Source of the DNA: Yoonia maritima
GTDB taxonomy: Bacteria > Pseudomonadota > Alphaproteobacteria > Rhodobacterales > Rhodobacteraceae
Length of the DNA stretch: 64,000 nucleotides
NCBI RefSeq assembly: GCF_003003285.1
Contig: NZ_PVTP01000002.1
Coordinates: forward strand, 248,001 to 312,000
Direction of reading: 5' to 3'
Part shown: positions 49,804 through 59,644 of the stretch, one piece after another
Numbering within the stretch: the stretch's first letter is position 1
Layout: every line of letters begins with the position of its first letter
Program-made: the position numbers and the translations under genes
Notes under the pieces: generated by a model
Seen by the model: only the letters and a program-made list of their open reading frames with translations
Databases searched by the model: none
What the model was told of the DNA's origin: nothing

Positions 49804-50752
49804 CGACGACCTTACCAATTGATTTACGGGTGCGCAGCAGGTCCAACGCCTCTGCTGCTTGGTCTAACGGCAAGACATGGCTGATGTGCGGCCGGAGCCT
49901 ACCTTCGGTATACCATGTCATCAATTCAGTAAGGCTATCAGTAAGCGCGCTTGGGTTGAACTTTAGATACCCGCCCCAATAGAAACCGATCACGCTGATG
50001 TTCTTTACAAGAAGAATATTGGCGGGAATCGGGGGGACATCTCCGCTTGCGAAGCCGATCACGATAATACGTGCTTCGCGGTTGCATGCGCCAAGTGCTG
50101 CCTTGAACAGGTCACCCCCTACGGGGTCGTAAACGACGTCAGCACCGCCAAGTGCTTTGACGGCTTCTTTGACATCATCGGCGTCGCAATCGATTAAATG
50201 ATCTGCACCAGCCTCTTGCGCCGCTTTGAGCTTTTTCTGCCCGCGGGCAACGGCAATGACGCGTGCACCCATTGCTTTACCGACCTCAACCGCGGTGAGC
50301 CCAACCCCACCAGCCGCACCAAGCACGAGCAGAGTTTCACCGGCCTGCAGTTTTGCGCGTCTCGCTAGTGCTAGGTGGGATGTGCCGTAGGCAACCATAA
50401 AACCCGCTGCGGCCTCCGCAGGCATATCATCTGGTACTGGCGTGCACAGATCTGCGGGAAATACACCACGTTCGGATAGCCCGCCTTGGCCGCCAAATAC
50501 CGCTACTCGCGTTCCGATAGTGGGGCTGCTAACGCCTTGCCCTTGGGCTATAACTGTGCCGCATACTTCCATACCAAGGGTGAATGGCGGGTTGGGTGTG
50601 TCCTGATAAGTGCCCTTGGCCATAAGAAGATCAGCAAAATTCAACCCACAGGCTGCGATACTCAAGAGTACCTCTCCTTCTTGTGGAACTGGCTCTTTCG
50701 CGTCAGCAATTGCTGGCGGTTGAGTATGTGAAGTTACCTGAAAAGCGCGCAT
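49793..50752 (-). CDS. NADPH:quinone oxidoreductase (zinc-free MDR family)
   Basis: A 319-residue medium-chain dehydrogenase of the quinone oxidoreductase type. The AACGLNFADLLMAKGTY front, the MEVCGTVIAQG segment and the NADP motif LVLGAAGGVGLTAVEVGKAMGARVIAVARG are present, and the zinc-site cysteines of alcohol dehydrogenases are absent. It reduces quinones or enoyl compounds with NADPH. ATG 50752 (MRAFQVT) matches the family start. Confidence 0.87.
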   Translation of the reverse strand: MRAFQVTSHTQPPAIADAKEPVPQEGEVLLSIAACGLNFADLLMAKGTYQDTPNPPFTLGMEVCGTVIAQGQGVSSPTIGTRVAVFGGQGGLSERGVFPADLCTPVPDDMPAEAAAGFMVAYGTSHLALARRAKLQAGETLLVLGAAGGVGLTAVEVGKAMGARVIAVARGQKKLKAAQEAGADHLIDCDADDVKEAVKALGGADVVYDPVGGDLFKAALGACNREARIIVIGFASGDVPPIPANILLVKNISVIGFYWGGYLKFNPSALTDSLTELMTWYTEGRLRPHISHVLPLDQAAEALDLLRTRKSIGKVVVTP

Positions 50753-51027
50753 GAAACCCCGAATCACTTTGGAAAACTTTGTGAATTCTTATGCGAAAAC
50801 TTTGACATCTTTACAATTTGCTCGTTTTTTTACCGTTTGATCGAGAACAAGCACGCCAGAACCTGTCCTTAAGGTAAGGTAATGGGTTGCAACCGTTGCG
50901 TGTTCTTTTCTGGGCGTGCATTCCGTTAGCACGGTACCGGATGTGGCTCACTCAGGCAAAGTGTGCGGTGCCTATCGGGACGCGGAACACAAAATGCCGC
51001 AATTATTTTGAACTAAGGAAACGATCA

Positions 51028-51399
51028 ATGAAACACCCAGTCGATGTACACGTGGGGAAGCGTATTCGTCATCGCCGTTGGATGAACGGCACGACGCAAC
51101 AGCAGTTGGCCGAAAATGTTGGAATTAAGTTCCAGCAAATTCAGAAATATGAAACCGGTATGAACCGCGTCAGCGCGTCCCGTCTTTGGGATATCGCAAA
51201 GGTACTGGACGTCCCTGTATCTTTCTTCTTTGAAGGTCTGGACGAACAGGTGCAGGCAGATGGCGCAAACGGCAACATGCCGGGAGATATTCTGACAGAT
51301 AAAGAAGCGCTCGAACTTCTACGGTCTTACTACGCTATCCCAGAAAACCAGCGTCGCCGCCTCTTTGATTTGGCGCGCGTTCTAAGCGAAGCTGCTTAA
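51028..51399 (+). CDS. XRE-type regulator, PraR-like
   Basis: A 123-residue helix-turn-helix protein. KHPVDVHVGKRIRHRRWMNGTTQQQLAENVGIKFQQIQKYETGMNRVSASRLWDIAKVLDVPVSFFFEGLD is very close to rhizobial PraR-type repressors, which control biofilm, quorum sensing and (in Azorhizobium) R-body genes. The frame is open upstream to 50887, but AAGGAA eight bases before ATG 51028 and the family start support this choice. A 275-base upstream region contains TTGACA (50802-50807), a plausible -35. Confidence 0.85.
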   Translation: MKHPVDVHVGKRIRHRRWMNGTTQQQLAENVGIKFQQIQKYETGMNRVSASRLWDIAKVLDVPVSFFFEGLDEQVQADGANGNMPGDILTDKEALELLRSYYAIPENQRRRLFDLARVLSEAA

Positions 51400-51467
51400 G
51401 CGGCTTGACCATCACGACTGCCGCACGTTACCGCATATGGTAACGTAGCGCAGTTGGGAACAGCCTC

Positions 51468-52277
51468 ATGCCATTGGACACGACCCTTCAGGCGGAGTTG
51501 ATCCGCGTGGCAAATTTACTTGCAGATGCAGCGCGGCCCGAGACCCTGCTGCATTTTAGAACTCCTGCATTGGTTGCAGACGACAAGGGTGGTCAGGTCT
51601 TTGATCCTGTCACTGTTGCAGACCGCGCGGCTGAACAAGCAATGCGTGAGATTATCGCCCGTGAACGACCCCAAGATGGTATCTTGGGTGAAGAATACGG
51701 TGAAACCCCGGGCACGTCTGGATTGACATGGGTGCTTGACCCGATCGACGGCACACGTGGCTATATAAGTGGCACGCCGACTTGGGGGGTGCTGATTTCT
51801 GTGGCAGATGAAACGGGTCCATTGTTTGGCATAATTGACCAACCCTACATTGGTGAACGGTTCATTGGTGGCTTTGGTATTGCCGAAGTCACAGGGCCGC
51901 GCGGAACTCATACTCTAGAATGTATCGCGCAAAGCAAATTGTCTGATGCGACGGTGCTGACGACCTTCCCAGAGGTGGGTACCGCCGATGAAGGACGCGC
52001 GTTTTACGCTGTCGCCGGGCAGGCGAAATTGACCCGGTACGGTATGGACTGCTATGCCTACGCGTTGTTGGCAGCAGGACAGGTCGACCTTGTGATCGAG
52101 GCAGGGTTGAATGCATATGATATTCAGGCCCCAATTTCAGTGATCCAAGCGGCTGGTGGTATTGTGACTGATTGGGATGGCGGACCTGCACACCATGGTG
52201 GTCGTGCGCTGGCAGCAGCGAACCCAGATATCCACGCCGAGGCTATGGCGATCCTGCAAGAGAGCCTGAATGGCTGA
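51468..52277 (+). CDS. hisN: Inositol-monophosphatase-family phosphatase (HisN-like histidinol phosphatase)
   Basis: A 269-residue metal-dependent phosphatase. Motifs are DPVTVADRAAEQAM (first metal), ILGEEYGE, WVLDPIDGTRGYISG (catalytic DPIDGT) and the late YGMDCYAYALLAAGQVDLVIEAGLNAYDIQAP that resembles HisN more than SuhB. It would remove phosphate from histidinol phosphate; inositol phosphate phosphatase is the alternative. It overlaps the next gene by eight bases, so both are co-translated, although the pathways differ. Confidence 0.82.
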   Translation: MPLDTTLQAELIRVANLLADAARPETLLHFRTPALVADDKGGQVFDPVTVADRAAEQAMREIIARERPQDGILGEEYGETPGTSGLTWVLDPIDGTRGYISGTPTWGVLISVADETGPLFGIIDQPYIGERFIGGFGIAEVTGPRGTHTLECIAQSKLSDATVLTTFPEVGTADEGRAFYAVAGQAKLTRYGMDCYAYALLAAGQVDLVIEAGLNAYDIQAPISVIQAAGGIVTDWDGGPAHHGGRALAAANPDIHAEAMAILQESLNG

Positions 52278-53604
52278 GACGCTCATCAAAAATGCTGATA
52301 TCGTTCTGACGATGGACGACGCACGCCGTGAATTGAAAGGTGCGGATATTCTGATCCGCGATGGCGTCATCGCGGCAGTCGGGCAGGGGCTTGAGACGCA
52401 GGGTGCCACGGTTCATGCAAATGGTCGTATTGTGACGCCGGGCCTCGTGAATACGCACCACCACTTGTATCAAACACTGACCCGCGCTGTGCCGGGTGCG
52501 CAAGACGCGTTGCTGTTTGGCTGGCTACAACGCCTCTATCCCATCTGGGCCCGCTTTGGCCCGGAAGAAATGTTCATCTCTGCCCAAGTCGGGTTGGCTG
52601 AATTGGCGCTATCGGGCTGTACGCTGACGTCGGACCATTTGTACCTTTATCCAAACGGATCGCGGTTGGATGATACAATCGCCGCCGCCCAAGAGGTTGG
52701 CTTGCGTTTTCATGCCACGCGCGGTGCGATGAGCATTGGCGAAAGCGACGGTGGCTTGCCGCCTGATGCTCTTGTCGAAAACGAGCGGGCAATCCTAGAA
52801 GACAGCGTCCGCGTTATTGATGCATTCCACGATCCAAACCCGGGCGCGATGGTGCGGGTTGGCGTGGCCCCTTGCAGTCCGTTTTCCGTATCGCGTGATC
52901 TGATGCGCGATGCTGCTATTCTTGCCCGCGATAAGGGCGTGATGATGCATACCCATCTGGCTGAGAACGACGAAGATATTGCCTATTCTATTGAAAAATT
53001 CGGCTGTCGGCCCGGTCAATACGCCGAAGATTTGGGTTGGACGGGTGATGATGTCTGGCACGCGCATTGCGTGAAACTGGACGGTCAAGAAATTGATCTG
53101 TTCGCACAGTCGCAGACAGGTGTTGCGCATTGCCCCTGTTCCAACTGTCGGCTTGGTTCCGGCATCGCGCCTATACGCGAGATGCGAGATGCAGGCGTAA
53201 ACGTTGGATTGGGTGTAGATGGATCGGCAAGCAATGACATCGGCAACTTGATGGGCGAAGCACGTCAAACGATGCTTTTGCAGCGAGTCAAAAATGGGGC
53301 GGATGCTATGTCAGCCCGCGAAGCGCTAGAAATCGCGACACGTGGTGGCGCGCAGGTTTTAGGGCGCGATGACTGCGGTCAGATCGCAGTTGGCAAACGC
53401 GCGGATATTGCCCTGTGGGATGCGCAGACCGTTGAAAACGCAGGGTCATGGGATCCTGCGGCAGTTGTGCTGGCGGGACCTCAGAAAGTACGCGACTTGT
53501 TTGTTGAGGGCCATCAGGTTGTTGCGGATGGGCAATTGGTAACGATTGATCTGGGCGCGACCATTCGCAGACAGAACGACTTGGCGCAGCGACTGGCGAA
53601 TTAG
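52270..53604 (+). CDS. 8-oxoguanine deaminase-like amidohydrolase
   Basis: A 444-residue amidohydrolase of the TrzA/AtzB/guanine deaminase branch. Metal-binding NTHHHLYQTLTRA, HTHLAEND with the catalytic glutamate nearby, WHAHCVKLD and the GVDGSASND segment fit 8-oxoguanine deaminases and hydroxydechloroatrazine hydrolases. Beside a guanine deaminase gene, turnover of oxidised guanine is the likeliest role. It overlaps hisN by eight bases and guaD (convergent) by four. Confidence 0.8.
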   Translation: MAETLIKNADIVLTMDDARRELKGADILIRDGVIAAVGQGLETQGATVHANGRIVTPGLVNTHHHLYQTLTRAVPGAQDALLFGWLQRLYPIWARFGPEEMFISAQVGLAELALSGCTLTSDHLYLYPNGSRLDDTIAAAQEVGLRFHATRGAMSIGESDGGLPPDALVENERAILEDSVRVIDAFHDPNPGAMVRVGVAPCSPFSVSRDLMRDAAILARDKGVMMHTHLAENDEDIAYSIEKFGCRPGQYAEDLGWTGDDVWHAHCVKLDGQEIDLFAQSQTGVAHCPCSNCRLGSGIAPIREMRDAGVNVGLGVDGSASNDIGNLMGEARQTMLLQRVKNGADAMSAREALEIATRGGAQVLGRDDCGQIAVGKRADIALWDAQTVENAGSWDPAAVVLAGPQKVRDLFVEGHQVVADGQLVTIDLGATIRRQNDLAQRLAN

Positions 53605-54893
53605 GCCCGTCGCTTTTGACCTGCGATCCACACGTCTTTGATCGCGCGGTCATCGCCCATCATGATCGTTGGGAATAGCGCGTCCCAAATGTCGGCCGCT
53701 CGGCCTGAACGCTGCGAAATCGCGGGCGTTGAACCAAGGTCAAGCACAGTAATGTCCGCCATCGCACCCGCGCCCAGATGACCAATTTGCCCGGACATGT
53801 GCAGTGACTTTGCCGACCCTTCTGTTGCGAGCCACATCAGTTGGGCAGGGTGCAATGCCGTGCCGCGCAACTGGCCGATCTCATAAGCTGCAGCCATGGT
53901 GCGCAGCATCGAAAACGACGATCCACCGCCTGTGTCAGTGGCAAGCCCGATGGACAGCCCAGTCTTTGCCAACCCCATCAGATCAAATAGTCCTGATCCG
54001 ATGAACGTATTGGACGTCGGGCAGTGCACGACTGCGGCACCGACTTCGTTCAGTCGGTCAATCTCGCGCTGTTCAAGGTGGATGGCATGGCCATACAGGC
54101 CCTTAGCACCTAACAGCCCGAATGCCTCGTAAGTATCCAGATAGTCACGGGAATCTGGGAACAGGTCACGCACCCAAGCAATCTCGGGGAGTTGTTCACT
54201 CAGGTGTGTCTGCATCAGGCAGTCGGGGTGTTCGGACCAGAGCGCTCCAAGCGCGGCCAATTGTTCTGGCGTCGATGTCGGTGAAAACCGTGGCGTAATC
54301 GCATAGCTGGCACGCCCTTTGCCATGCCACTTTTCAAGCAACGCCTTACTGTCATCATAGGCCGATTGCGCGGTGTCTTGCAGCTTGTCAGGCGCATTGC
54401 GGTCCATGCAGGTTTTACCCGCAATCACGGCCATATCGCGATCAGCGGCAGCGCCAAAAAACGCATCGACACTTGCAGGATGGATCGTACAAAAACTGGT
54501 GAGCGTGGTGGTGCCGTGGTCAAGCGCAAGGTCGAGCGTACGTTCCGCGACTTCGGTTGCATACTTGGGGTCGCTGAATCGGGCTTCTTCGGGGAAGGTA
54601 TAGGTATTCAGCCAGTCGATCAGCTGTTTGCCCCAGCTCGCGATGATGCCGGTTTGCGGGTAATGCATATGGGCATCGACAAAGCCCGCGCTGATCAGCG
54701 CATCGCCGTAATCGGTAACTTTTGCGTCCAGATGGGCCGCGCGCAGGGCGGCGGCCGAACCAACTGCGCTTATTTGTTTGCCCTCGATCAGCACAGCACC
54801 TGCGCTATCGAACTGTACGGCGTCATTCCAATCCCCAATCAAAGGATTGCCCGAAAAGCCAAGCGTTTGGCCAAGAAGAAGTTGCTTTGTCAT
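53601..54893 (-). CDS. guaD: Guanine deaminase
   Basis: A 430-residue amidohydrolase that converts guanine to xanthine. GFVDAHMHYPQTGIIASWGKQLIDWLNTYTFPEE (metal HxH and substrate contacts), CTIHPAS, MQTHLSE, HAIHLEQ, HCPTSNTFIGSGLFDL and GLATDTGGGSSFSML match GuaD well. It shares its 3' end with the convergent 8-oxoguanine deaminase-like gene. The ribosome site before ATG 54893 is weak. Confidence 0.92.
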   Translation of the reverse strand: MTKQLLLGQTLGFSGNPLIGDWNDAVQFDSAGAVLIEGKQISAVGSAAALRAAHLDAKVTDYGDALISAGFVDAHMHYPQTGIIASWGKQLIDWLNTYTFPEEARFSDPKYATEVAERTLDLALDHGTTTLTSFCTIHPASVDAFFGAAADRDMAVIAGKTCMDRNAPDKLQDTAQSAYDDSKALLEKWHGKGRASYAITPRFSPTSTPEQLAALGALWSEHPDCLMQTHLSEQLPEIAWVRDLFPDSRDYLDTYEAFGLLGAKGLYGHAIHLEQREIDRLNEVGAAVVHCPTSNTFIGSGLFDLMGLAKTGLSIGLATDTGGGSSFSMLRTMAAAYEIGQLRGTALHPAQLMWLATEGSAKSLHMSGQIGHLGAGAMADITVLDLGSTPAISQRSGRAADIWDALFPTIMMGDDRAIKDVWIAGQKRRA

Positions 54894-54992
54894 AGCCTGA
54901 TCATATGGGGCGGCTACGGTGGGGTAAATCGCTGAATGGCGTTGCCAGCAGGTCGTGATTGGCTATGTTGCAGGAGGTAGCGAGGGCAGGTC

Positions 54993-56366
54993 ATGGCAGA
55001 GCAACTAGAAATCAACGAAGACGAAGCATTTGGTATCACCGATCGTCTTGTCTCGGATGTGTTGGATGCCGTACAGGCCGAAGATTCGGACGCGATTGAC
55101 GCACTGCTGGACCCTTTACACCCCGCTGATATTGCCCACCTCATCGAGCAAATTAACGGCCGCGACCGCCGTGACCTGATTGCCGTTTGGAAGGGCGGTA
55201 TGGACGGGGATACCCTGTCTGAACTGGACGAAAACCTGCGCGAAGAGATTATCGAACAACTTGCGCCTGCCGACCTGGCCGAGGCTGTTCGTGAATTGGA
55301 AAGCGACGATGTCGTCGATCTGGTCGAATATCTGGACGATGACCAGCAAGAAGCCGTTCTTGGCGCGTTGGACGCGGGTGACCGGGTCGTTGTTGAACAG
55401 GCGCTGTCGTATCCAGAAGAATCGGCCGGTCGCCACATGCAGTCAGAACTGGTGCGCGCACCAGAACATTGGACTGTGGGTGATGCGATTGACTATTTGC
55501 GTTCTGACGTGGTGCTGCCTGAGCAGTTTTATCACGTGGTTTTGGTCGATCCACGGCTTAAGGCGACAGGGTACGTCACCCTTGGACGTATCCTTAGCCA
55601 TCCACGCGACACGCCACTTGCCACCCTGACCGAAGATACGTTTCGCACATTCCACGTCACCCAAGACGTTGAAGAGGTCGCGCAAGCGATCAATCACTAT
55701 CACATGATCACTGCCCCGGTGGTTGATGACGATGATCGGATCGTCGGCGTGATTACGATTGATGACGCGATGGCGTTCCTTGAGGAAGAAGCCGAGGAAG
55801 ATATTCTGCGCCTTGCTGGTGTTGGTGAAGGGTCGCTGTCTGACCGTGTGGTTGAAACGACAAAACAGCGATTTCCATGGCTTGCCGTGAACCTTCTGAC
55901 CGCGATCTTTGCGTCACTTGTGATTTCATTGTTCGAAGAAACGATTGCTGGGCTTGTTGCGCTGGCAGTGTTGATGCCGATAGTCGCGTCAATGGGTGGG
56001 AATGCGGGGACGCAGTCTTTGACAGTTGCCGTGCGCGCCATCGCAACCCGAGATTTGACTGCTGCAAACGTCTGGCGGGTCATCCGGCGCGAAGTGCTGG
56101 TTGGTCTGATTAACGGGCTCATCTTTGCGGTGGTGATGGGGGTTGTTGGCATCTTATGGTTCGGTTCCCCGATGCTTGGCGCTGTGATCGGCGTGGCAAT
56201 GGTGATCAATATGGTTATCGCAGGGTTGGCCGGTGCAGTTATCCCAGTCATGCTCGAACGCTTTGGTATTGATCCGGCACTTGCCTCCGGCGCATTCGTG
56301 ACAACGGTTACGGATGTTGTTGGATTCTTTGCCTTCCTCGGGCTTGCTGCCATGTGGTTGCTATGA
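54993..56366 (+). CDS. mgtE: MgtE magnesium transporter
   Basis: A 457-residue magnesium channel. The N domain (1-130) has superhelical MgtE_N repeats (LLDPLHPADIAHLIEQ, EIIEQLAPADLAEAVRELESDDVVDLVEYL). A CBS pair follows (about 140-265), a linking plug helix, and a C-terminal part with five membrane helices including PIVASMGGNAGTQSLTVAVRAIA (the PxxxMGGNAGxQ pore motif). Magnesium binding in the N/CBS part closes the pore. GAGGGCAGG precedes ATG 54993. The stop overlaps the next gene's ATG. Confidence 0.95.
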   Translation: MAEQLEINEDEAFGITDRLVSDVLDAVQAEDSDAIDALLDPLHPADIAHLIEQINGRDRRDLIAVWKGGMDGDTLSELDENLREEIIEQLAPADLAEAVRELESDDVVDLVEYLDDDQQEAVLGALDAGDRVVVEQALSYPEESAGRHMQSELVRAPEHWTVGDAIDYLRSDVVLPEQFYHVVLVDPRLKATGYVTLGRILSHPRDTPLATLTEDTFRTFHVTQDVEEVAQAINHYHMITAPVVDDDDRIVGVITIDDAMAFLEEEAEEDILRLAGVGEGSLSDRVVETTKQRFPWLAVNLLTAIFASLVISLFEETIAGLVALAVLMPIVASMGGNAGTQSLTVAVRAIATRDLTAANVWRVIRREVLVGLINGLIFAVVMGVVGILWFGSPMLGAVIGVAMVINMVIAGLAGAVIPVMLERFGIDPALASGAFVTTVTDVVGFFAFLGLAAMWLL

Positions 56367-56914
56367 TCGACAAATCGGCTGCCCGCAAAGCGGCCTTTGT
56401 GCGCCGTAAGGAGGCACATGATGGCGCTGTGGCTGCGTCTGGGTACTTAAGCGAAGTACTGGCCGGTTATCGTGGTGTGCCGATTGCAGGCTACAGCCCG
56501 ATCCGCACAGAGATAAACCCGTTGCCTGCCTTGGCCGAGGCGGCAGCCCATGGTCTCGTCGGTATGCCGGTGATTATCGCAGAGGCACATCCGTTGAAAT
56601 TTCGACTGTGGGAACCAGACTGCGCAATGATGGCTGGCGCATTTGGTGCGTTGATCCCCGAGACGGGCGAATGGATGATACCTGAGATCGTTATCGTGCC
56701 TTTGCTCGCATTCGACCGACAAGGGGGCAGGTTGGGGTATGGCGGCGGATTCTATGATCGCACGCTAGAGGCGCTACGCGAGGTTCAGCCAACAATGGCG
56801 ATTGGATTTACCTATGCGGCACAAGAAGACAGTGCGTTACCGCTCGAGCAGACAGATCAACCGCTTGATCTGATCGTAACAGAGCAAGGTGTTATGACAC
56901 CCACCAAAAAATAA
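56363..56914 (+). CDS. 5-formyltetrahydrofolate cyclo-ligase
   Basis: A 183-residue enzyme that converts 5-formyl-THF to 5,10-methenyl-THF with ATP. IDKSAARKAAFVRRKEAHD, AGYSPIRTEINPLP (the substrate strand), VPLLAFDRQGGRLGYGGGFYDRTLE (nucleotide-binding signature) and the late DLIVTEQGV define the family. ATG 56363 overlaps the mgtE stop by four bases. Unlike in many proteobacteria no 6S RNA signature was found next to this gene. Confidence 0.92.
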   Translation: MIDKSAARKAAFVRRKEAHDGAVAASGYLSEVLAGYRGVPIAGYSPIRTEINPLPALAEAAAHGLVGMPVIIAEAHPLKFRLWEPDCAMMAGAFGALIPETGEWMIPEIVIVPLLAFDRQGGRLGYGGGFYDRTLEALREVQPTMAIGFTYAAQEDSALPLEQTDQPLDLIVTEQGVMTPTKK

Positions 56915-56992
56915 ACCCCGCCGCGCACGTCAAATCCAATGTGGAAATTGCGTACCCAACGGGGCGTAGTCGACAGGCGTTTTCGGCAGAAG

Positions 56993-57742
56993 TTACTCTT
57001 CTGCGAACGCAGCCATAACCTCGTCAGAGGCTTCAAAGTTCGCCGTAACGCGCTGCACGTCATCGTCTTCTTCAAGCGTGTCCAGCAGCTTCATCAGTTT
57101 GGTCAGACCTTCGGCATCGACCTCTGTGGTCATGTTAGGCTTCCAAATCAGTTTAGTGGATTCGGATTCGCCAAGTTCAGCCTCTAACGCGGTCGACACG
57201 TCGTTTAGGTCAGTGTCGGCGCAATAGATAACGTGGTTTTCTTCGTCGCTTTGCACGTCGTCTGCACCAGCCTCGATCGCGGCCATCATCACTGTGTCAG
57301 CATCGCCGACAGACGCCGGATAGACGACTTCGCCCATGCGATCGAACATGAAGCCAACTGAACCGGTTTCGCCAAGGTTGCCGCCATTCTTTGAGAATGT
57401 TGAACGTACCGTTGATGCAGTCCGGTTGCGGTTATCCGTCATCGTTTCAACGATCACAGCAACGCCGCCTGGGCCGTAGCCTTCATAACGGATTTCATCA
57501 TAGTTCTCAGCGTCGCCGCCTTGCGATTTCTTAATCGCGCGGTCGATCACGTCCTTTGGCACAGAGCTAGATTTGGCTTCTTTGACAGCCATCCGCAGAC
57601 GTGGGTTTTTGTCGGGGTCCGGGTCGCCCATTTTGGCGGCCACAGTGATTTCTTTGGCCAGCTTGGAAAACAGCTTGGAACGCAGCTTATCCTGACGCCC
57701 CTTGCGGTGCTGAATATTCGCCCATTTTGAGTGGCCAGCCAT
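56993..57742 (-). CDS. YebC/PmpR-family regulator
   Basis: A 249-residue TACO1-like protein: [32 protein letters not shown] is the exact family start, then [41 protein letters not shown] and NKNRTAS-like [31 protein letters not shown]. It acts as a transcription regulator or as a helper of translation at proline stretches. GAGG lies before ATG 57742. A CCCCG/CGGGG pair with a long loop and TTTATTTTTT past its stop (about 56910-56965) might be its weak terminator. Confidence 0.95.
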   Translation of the reverse strand: MAGHSKWANIQHRKGRQDKLRSKLFSKLAKEITVAAKMGDPDPDKNPRLRMAVKEAKSSSVPKDVIDRAIKKSQGGDAENYDEIRYEGYGPGGVAVIVETMTDNRNRTASTVRSTFSKNGGNLGETGSVGFMFDRMGEVVYPASVGDADTVMMAAIEAGADDVQSDEENHVIYCADTDLNDVSTALEAELGESESTKLIWKPNMTTEVDAEGLTKLMKLLDTLEEDDDVQRVTANFEASDEVMAAFAEE

Positions 57743-57814
57743 CGGAAACCTCGTCTTTATAGATGTAAATTTGCGTCTCTATACGGCATCCATCGGTGCC
57801 CCCGCAACCCTTGC

Positions 57815-59596
57815 TTACAAGGGCCAGAAATAGGGGATCGCGAAGGAAACAATTGGCGCAAGCGACAGGTTCAGCGGAATGCCGAATTTCAAGAAATCCG
57901 CGAACTTATAACCGCCCGGACCGTAAACCAGCGTGTTGGTCTGATATCCAATTGGTGTCGCGAAACTCGCGCTCGCCGCGATCATAACAGCGACGACCAA
58001 AGGCCGTGCATCAACCCCAAGTGCGCTTGCCAGACCAATAGCGATTGGGGTCATGACGACAGCGACAGCATTGTTCGACACAAGTTCAGTTAAGGTCGAC
58101 GACATGGCGAATACCGCCAATACAACAAAGAACGGTGGCAAGACCATCATCACAGGCGATAAGGTATCCGCGATCATCGCAACTGCGCCTGATGACTGTA
58201 GCGCAGACCCGACGCCAAGCATTGCAAAGATTAACGCAAGAAGGCGGCCGTCGACGGAGGCAAACGCCTCGTCTGCATCAATGCAACCAGTGCCTAAGAC
58301 GGCGGTTACACCAAGAATAGCAAGCAGCAGAATCGGCGCGACTCCAACGGCAGCAAGGATCACAACAAGCAGCAGTACACCGATAGCAATTGGTGCATGG
58401 GCCCGGCGATAGGCGCGCTGCGAAGGTTTCGACACATCACCAAGGTTCATGTCTTCAGCAAGACGCTGAATGTCTTCGGGCGCACCTTCAAGCAATAGGG
58501 TGTCGCCAACACGTACGATCATGTCGTCCATCTGCTGGCCAAGGTTCGTATCACGACGATGAACCGCAAGCGTGTAGACAGCGTAACGACGACGAAGGCG
58601 CAGCGCACCAAGGCGGCGGCCGACCATCTTACAGTTTGGCGTAATCAGAACCTCGACCGTGGTGGTCTCAACCGCTGACAGCTGGTCAACACGGCGCAAG
58701 TCTTTGGTCGCTTGTAGCGAAAGGAGCTCAGCCATGGCGGTACGCAGCACAACCCGGTCACCCACTTGCAATGTGACATCCTTTAGCTCGCGCCGCAGCG
58801 ATACATCGCCTCGCACCACGTCGATCAGCCGTACACCGTCACGTTTGAACAGCTGTACGCCTGTGACTTCGCGACCGATAAGGTTGCTGTCTGGCGGAAT
58901 GATTGCCTCTGAAAAGAACCGCATTTTGGAACGATCAGACAGCATAGTGGCCATGCTTGTCCGGTCTGGCAGCAGACGCGGACCAGCGAAGTAGAGATAG
59001 GCAAACGTCCAAGCGACCACAATTACGCCGATTGGTAAGATCTCGATGATACCAAAGGGCTCCATCCCAGATGAGCGCGCAACACCGTCAACCAACAGGT
59101 TGGTCGACGTGCCAAGCAACGTCATCGTGCCACCAACAATCGCCGCATAGCTAAGCGGGATCAGTAGTTTAGAGGCCGACGTTCCCAAAGTCCGCGCAAG
59201 CTGTACGAACACGGGGATCATAACCACGACAAGTGGTGTGTTATTCATGATCGCACTCGCGACGGCCACGAAAACCAAACTGCCGCCAATTGCCCGTGCC
59301 GGGCTGATCTTGGCCTGTCGTTCGACGGCCTGCGTCATCGCATTCAGGGCACCTGTCCGTACCAGCGCGCCAACGATGATGAACATCGCTGCAATCGTCC
59401 ACGGGGCAGGGTTGGCAAGTACGGCGACTGCGTCGTCGTAAGGCAAGACCCCCGACACGAGTAGGATGGACACGCCAATCATTGCGACAACTTCTGTCGG
59501 AAAGGCTTCGCGTAAAAACATGATAAACATGCCCGCCACGACGGCCATGGTTAGAAAGGCGGACTGCGCCTGCGAAAGATGAAATACAGTTTCCAT
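57815..59596 (-). CDS. SLC13/DASS-type permease with two RCK_C domains
   Basis: A 593-residue inner-membrane transporter. Helices of a CitMHS/SLC13 (ion transporter superfamily) fold occupy both ends (FLTMAVVAGMFIMFLREAFP, NNTPLVVVMIPVFVQLA, the repeated SN-type segments NNTP and SNNAVAVVMTPIAIGLA, ASFATPIGYQTNTLVYGPGGY). Between them, about residues 210-385, are two TrkA_C/RCK_C domains (NLIGREVTGVQLFKRDGVRLIDVVRG and MVGRRLGALRLRRRYAVYTLAVHRR). Members carry sulfate, dicarboxylates or amino-sulfonates such as cysteate; substrate is not readable. The ribosome site is weak. Confidence 0.87.
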   Translation of the reverse strand: METVFHLSQAQSAFLTMAVVAGMFIMFLREAFPTEVVAMIGVSILLVSGVLPYDDAVAVLANPAPWTIAAMFIIVGALVRTGALNAMTQAVERQAKISPARAIGGSLVFVAVASAIMNNTPLVVVMIPVFVQLARTLGTSASKLLIPLSYAAIVGGTMTLLGTSTNLLVDGVARSSGMEPFGIIEILPIGVIVVAWTFAYLYFAGPRLLPDRTSMATMLSDRSKMRFFSEAIIPPDSNLIGREVTGVQLFKRDGVRLIDVVRGDVSLRRELKDVTLQVGDRVVLRTAMAELLSLQATKDLRRVDQLSAVETTTVEVLITPNCKMVGRRLGALRLRRRYAVYTLAVHRRDTNLGQQMDDMIVRVGDTLLLEGAPEDIQRLAEDMNLGDVSKPSQRAYRRAHAPIAIGVLLLVVILAAVGVAPILLLAILGVTAVLGTGCIDADEAFASVDGRLLALIFAMLGVGSALQSSGAVAMIADTLSPVMMVLPPFFVVLAVFAMSSTLTELVSNNAVAVVMTPIAIGLASALGVDARPLVVAVMIAASASFATPIGYQTNTLVYGPGGYKFADFLKFGIPLNLSLAPIVSFAIPYFWPL

Positions 59597-59644
59597 GATT
59601 TACAGTCTTGCGGAGAGAATGATGAAGGGCAAGCGTTTGCGCAT

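Noticed and set aside
56915-56992. 6S RNA next to the 5-formyl-THF cyclo-ligase gene
   Set aside because: The gap is only 78 bases and shows no 6S-like long stem with open central bubble. A CCCCG/CGGGG pair there fits a weak yebC terminator at best.
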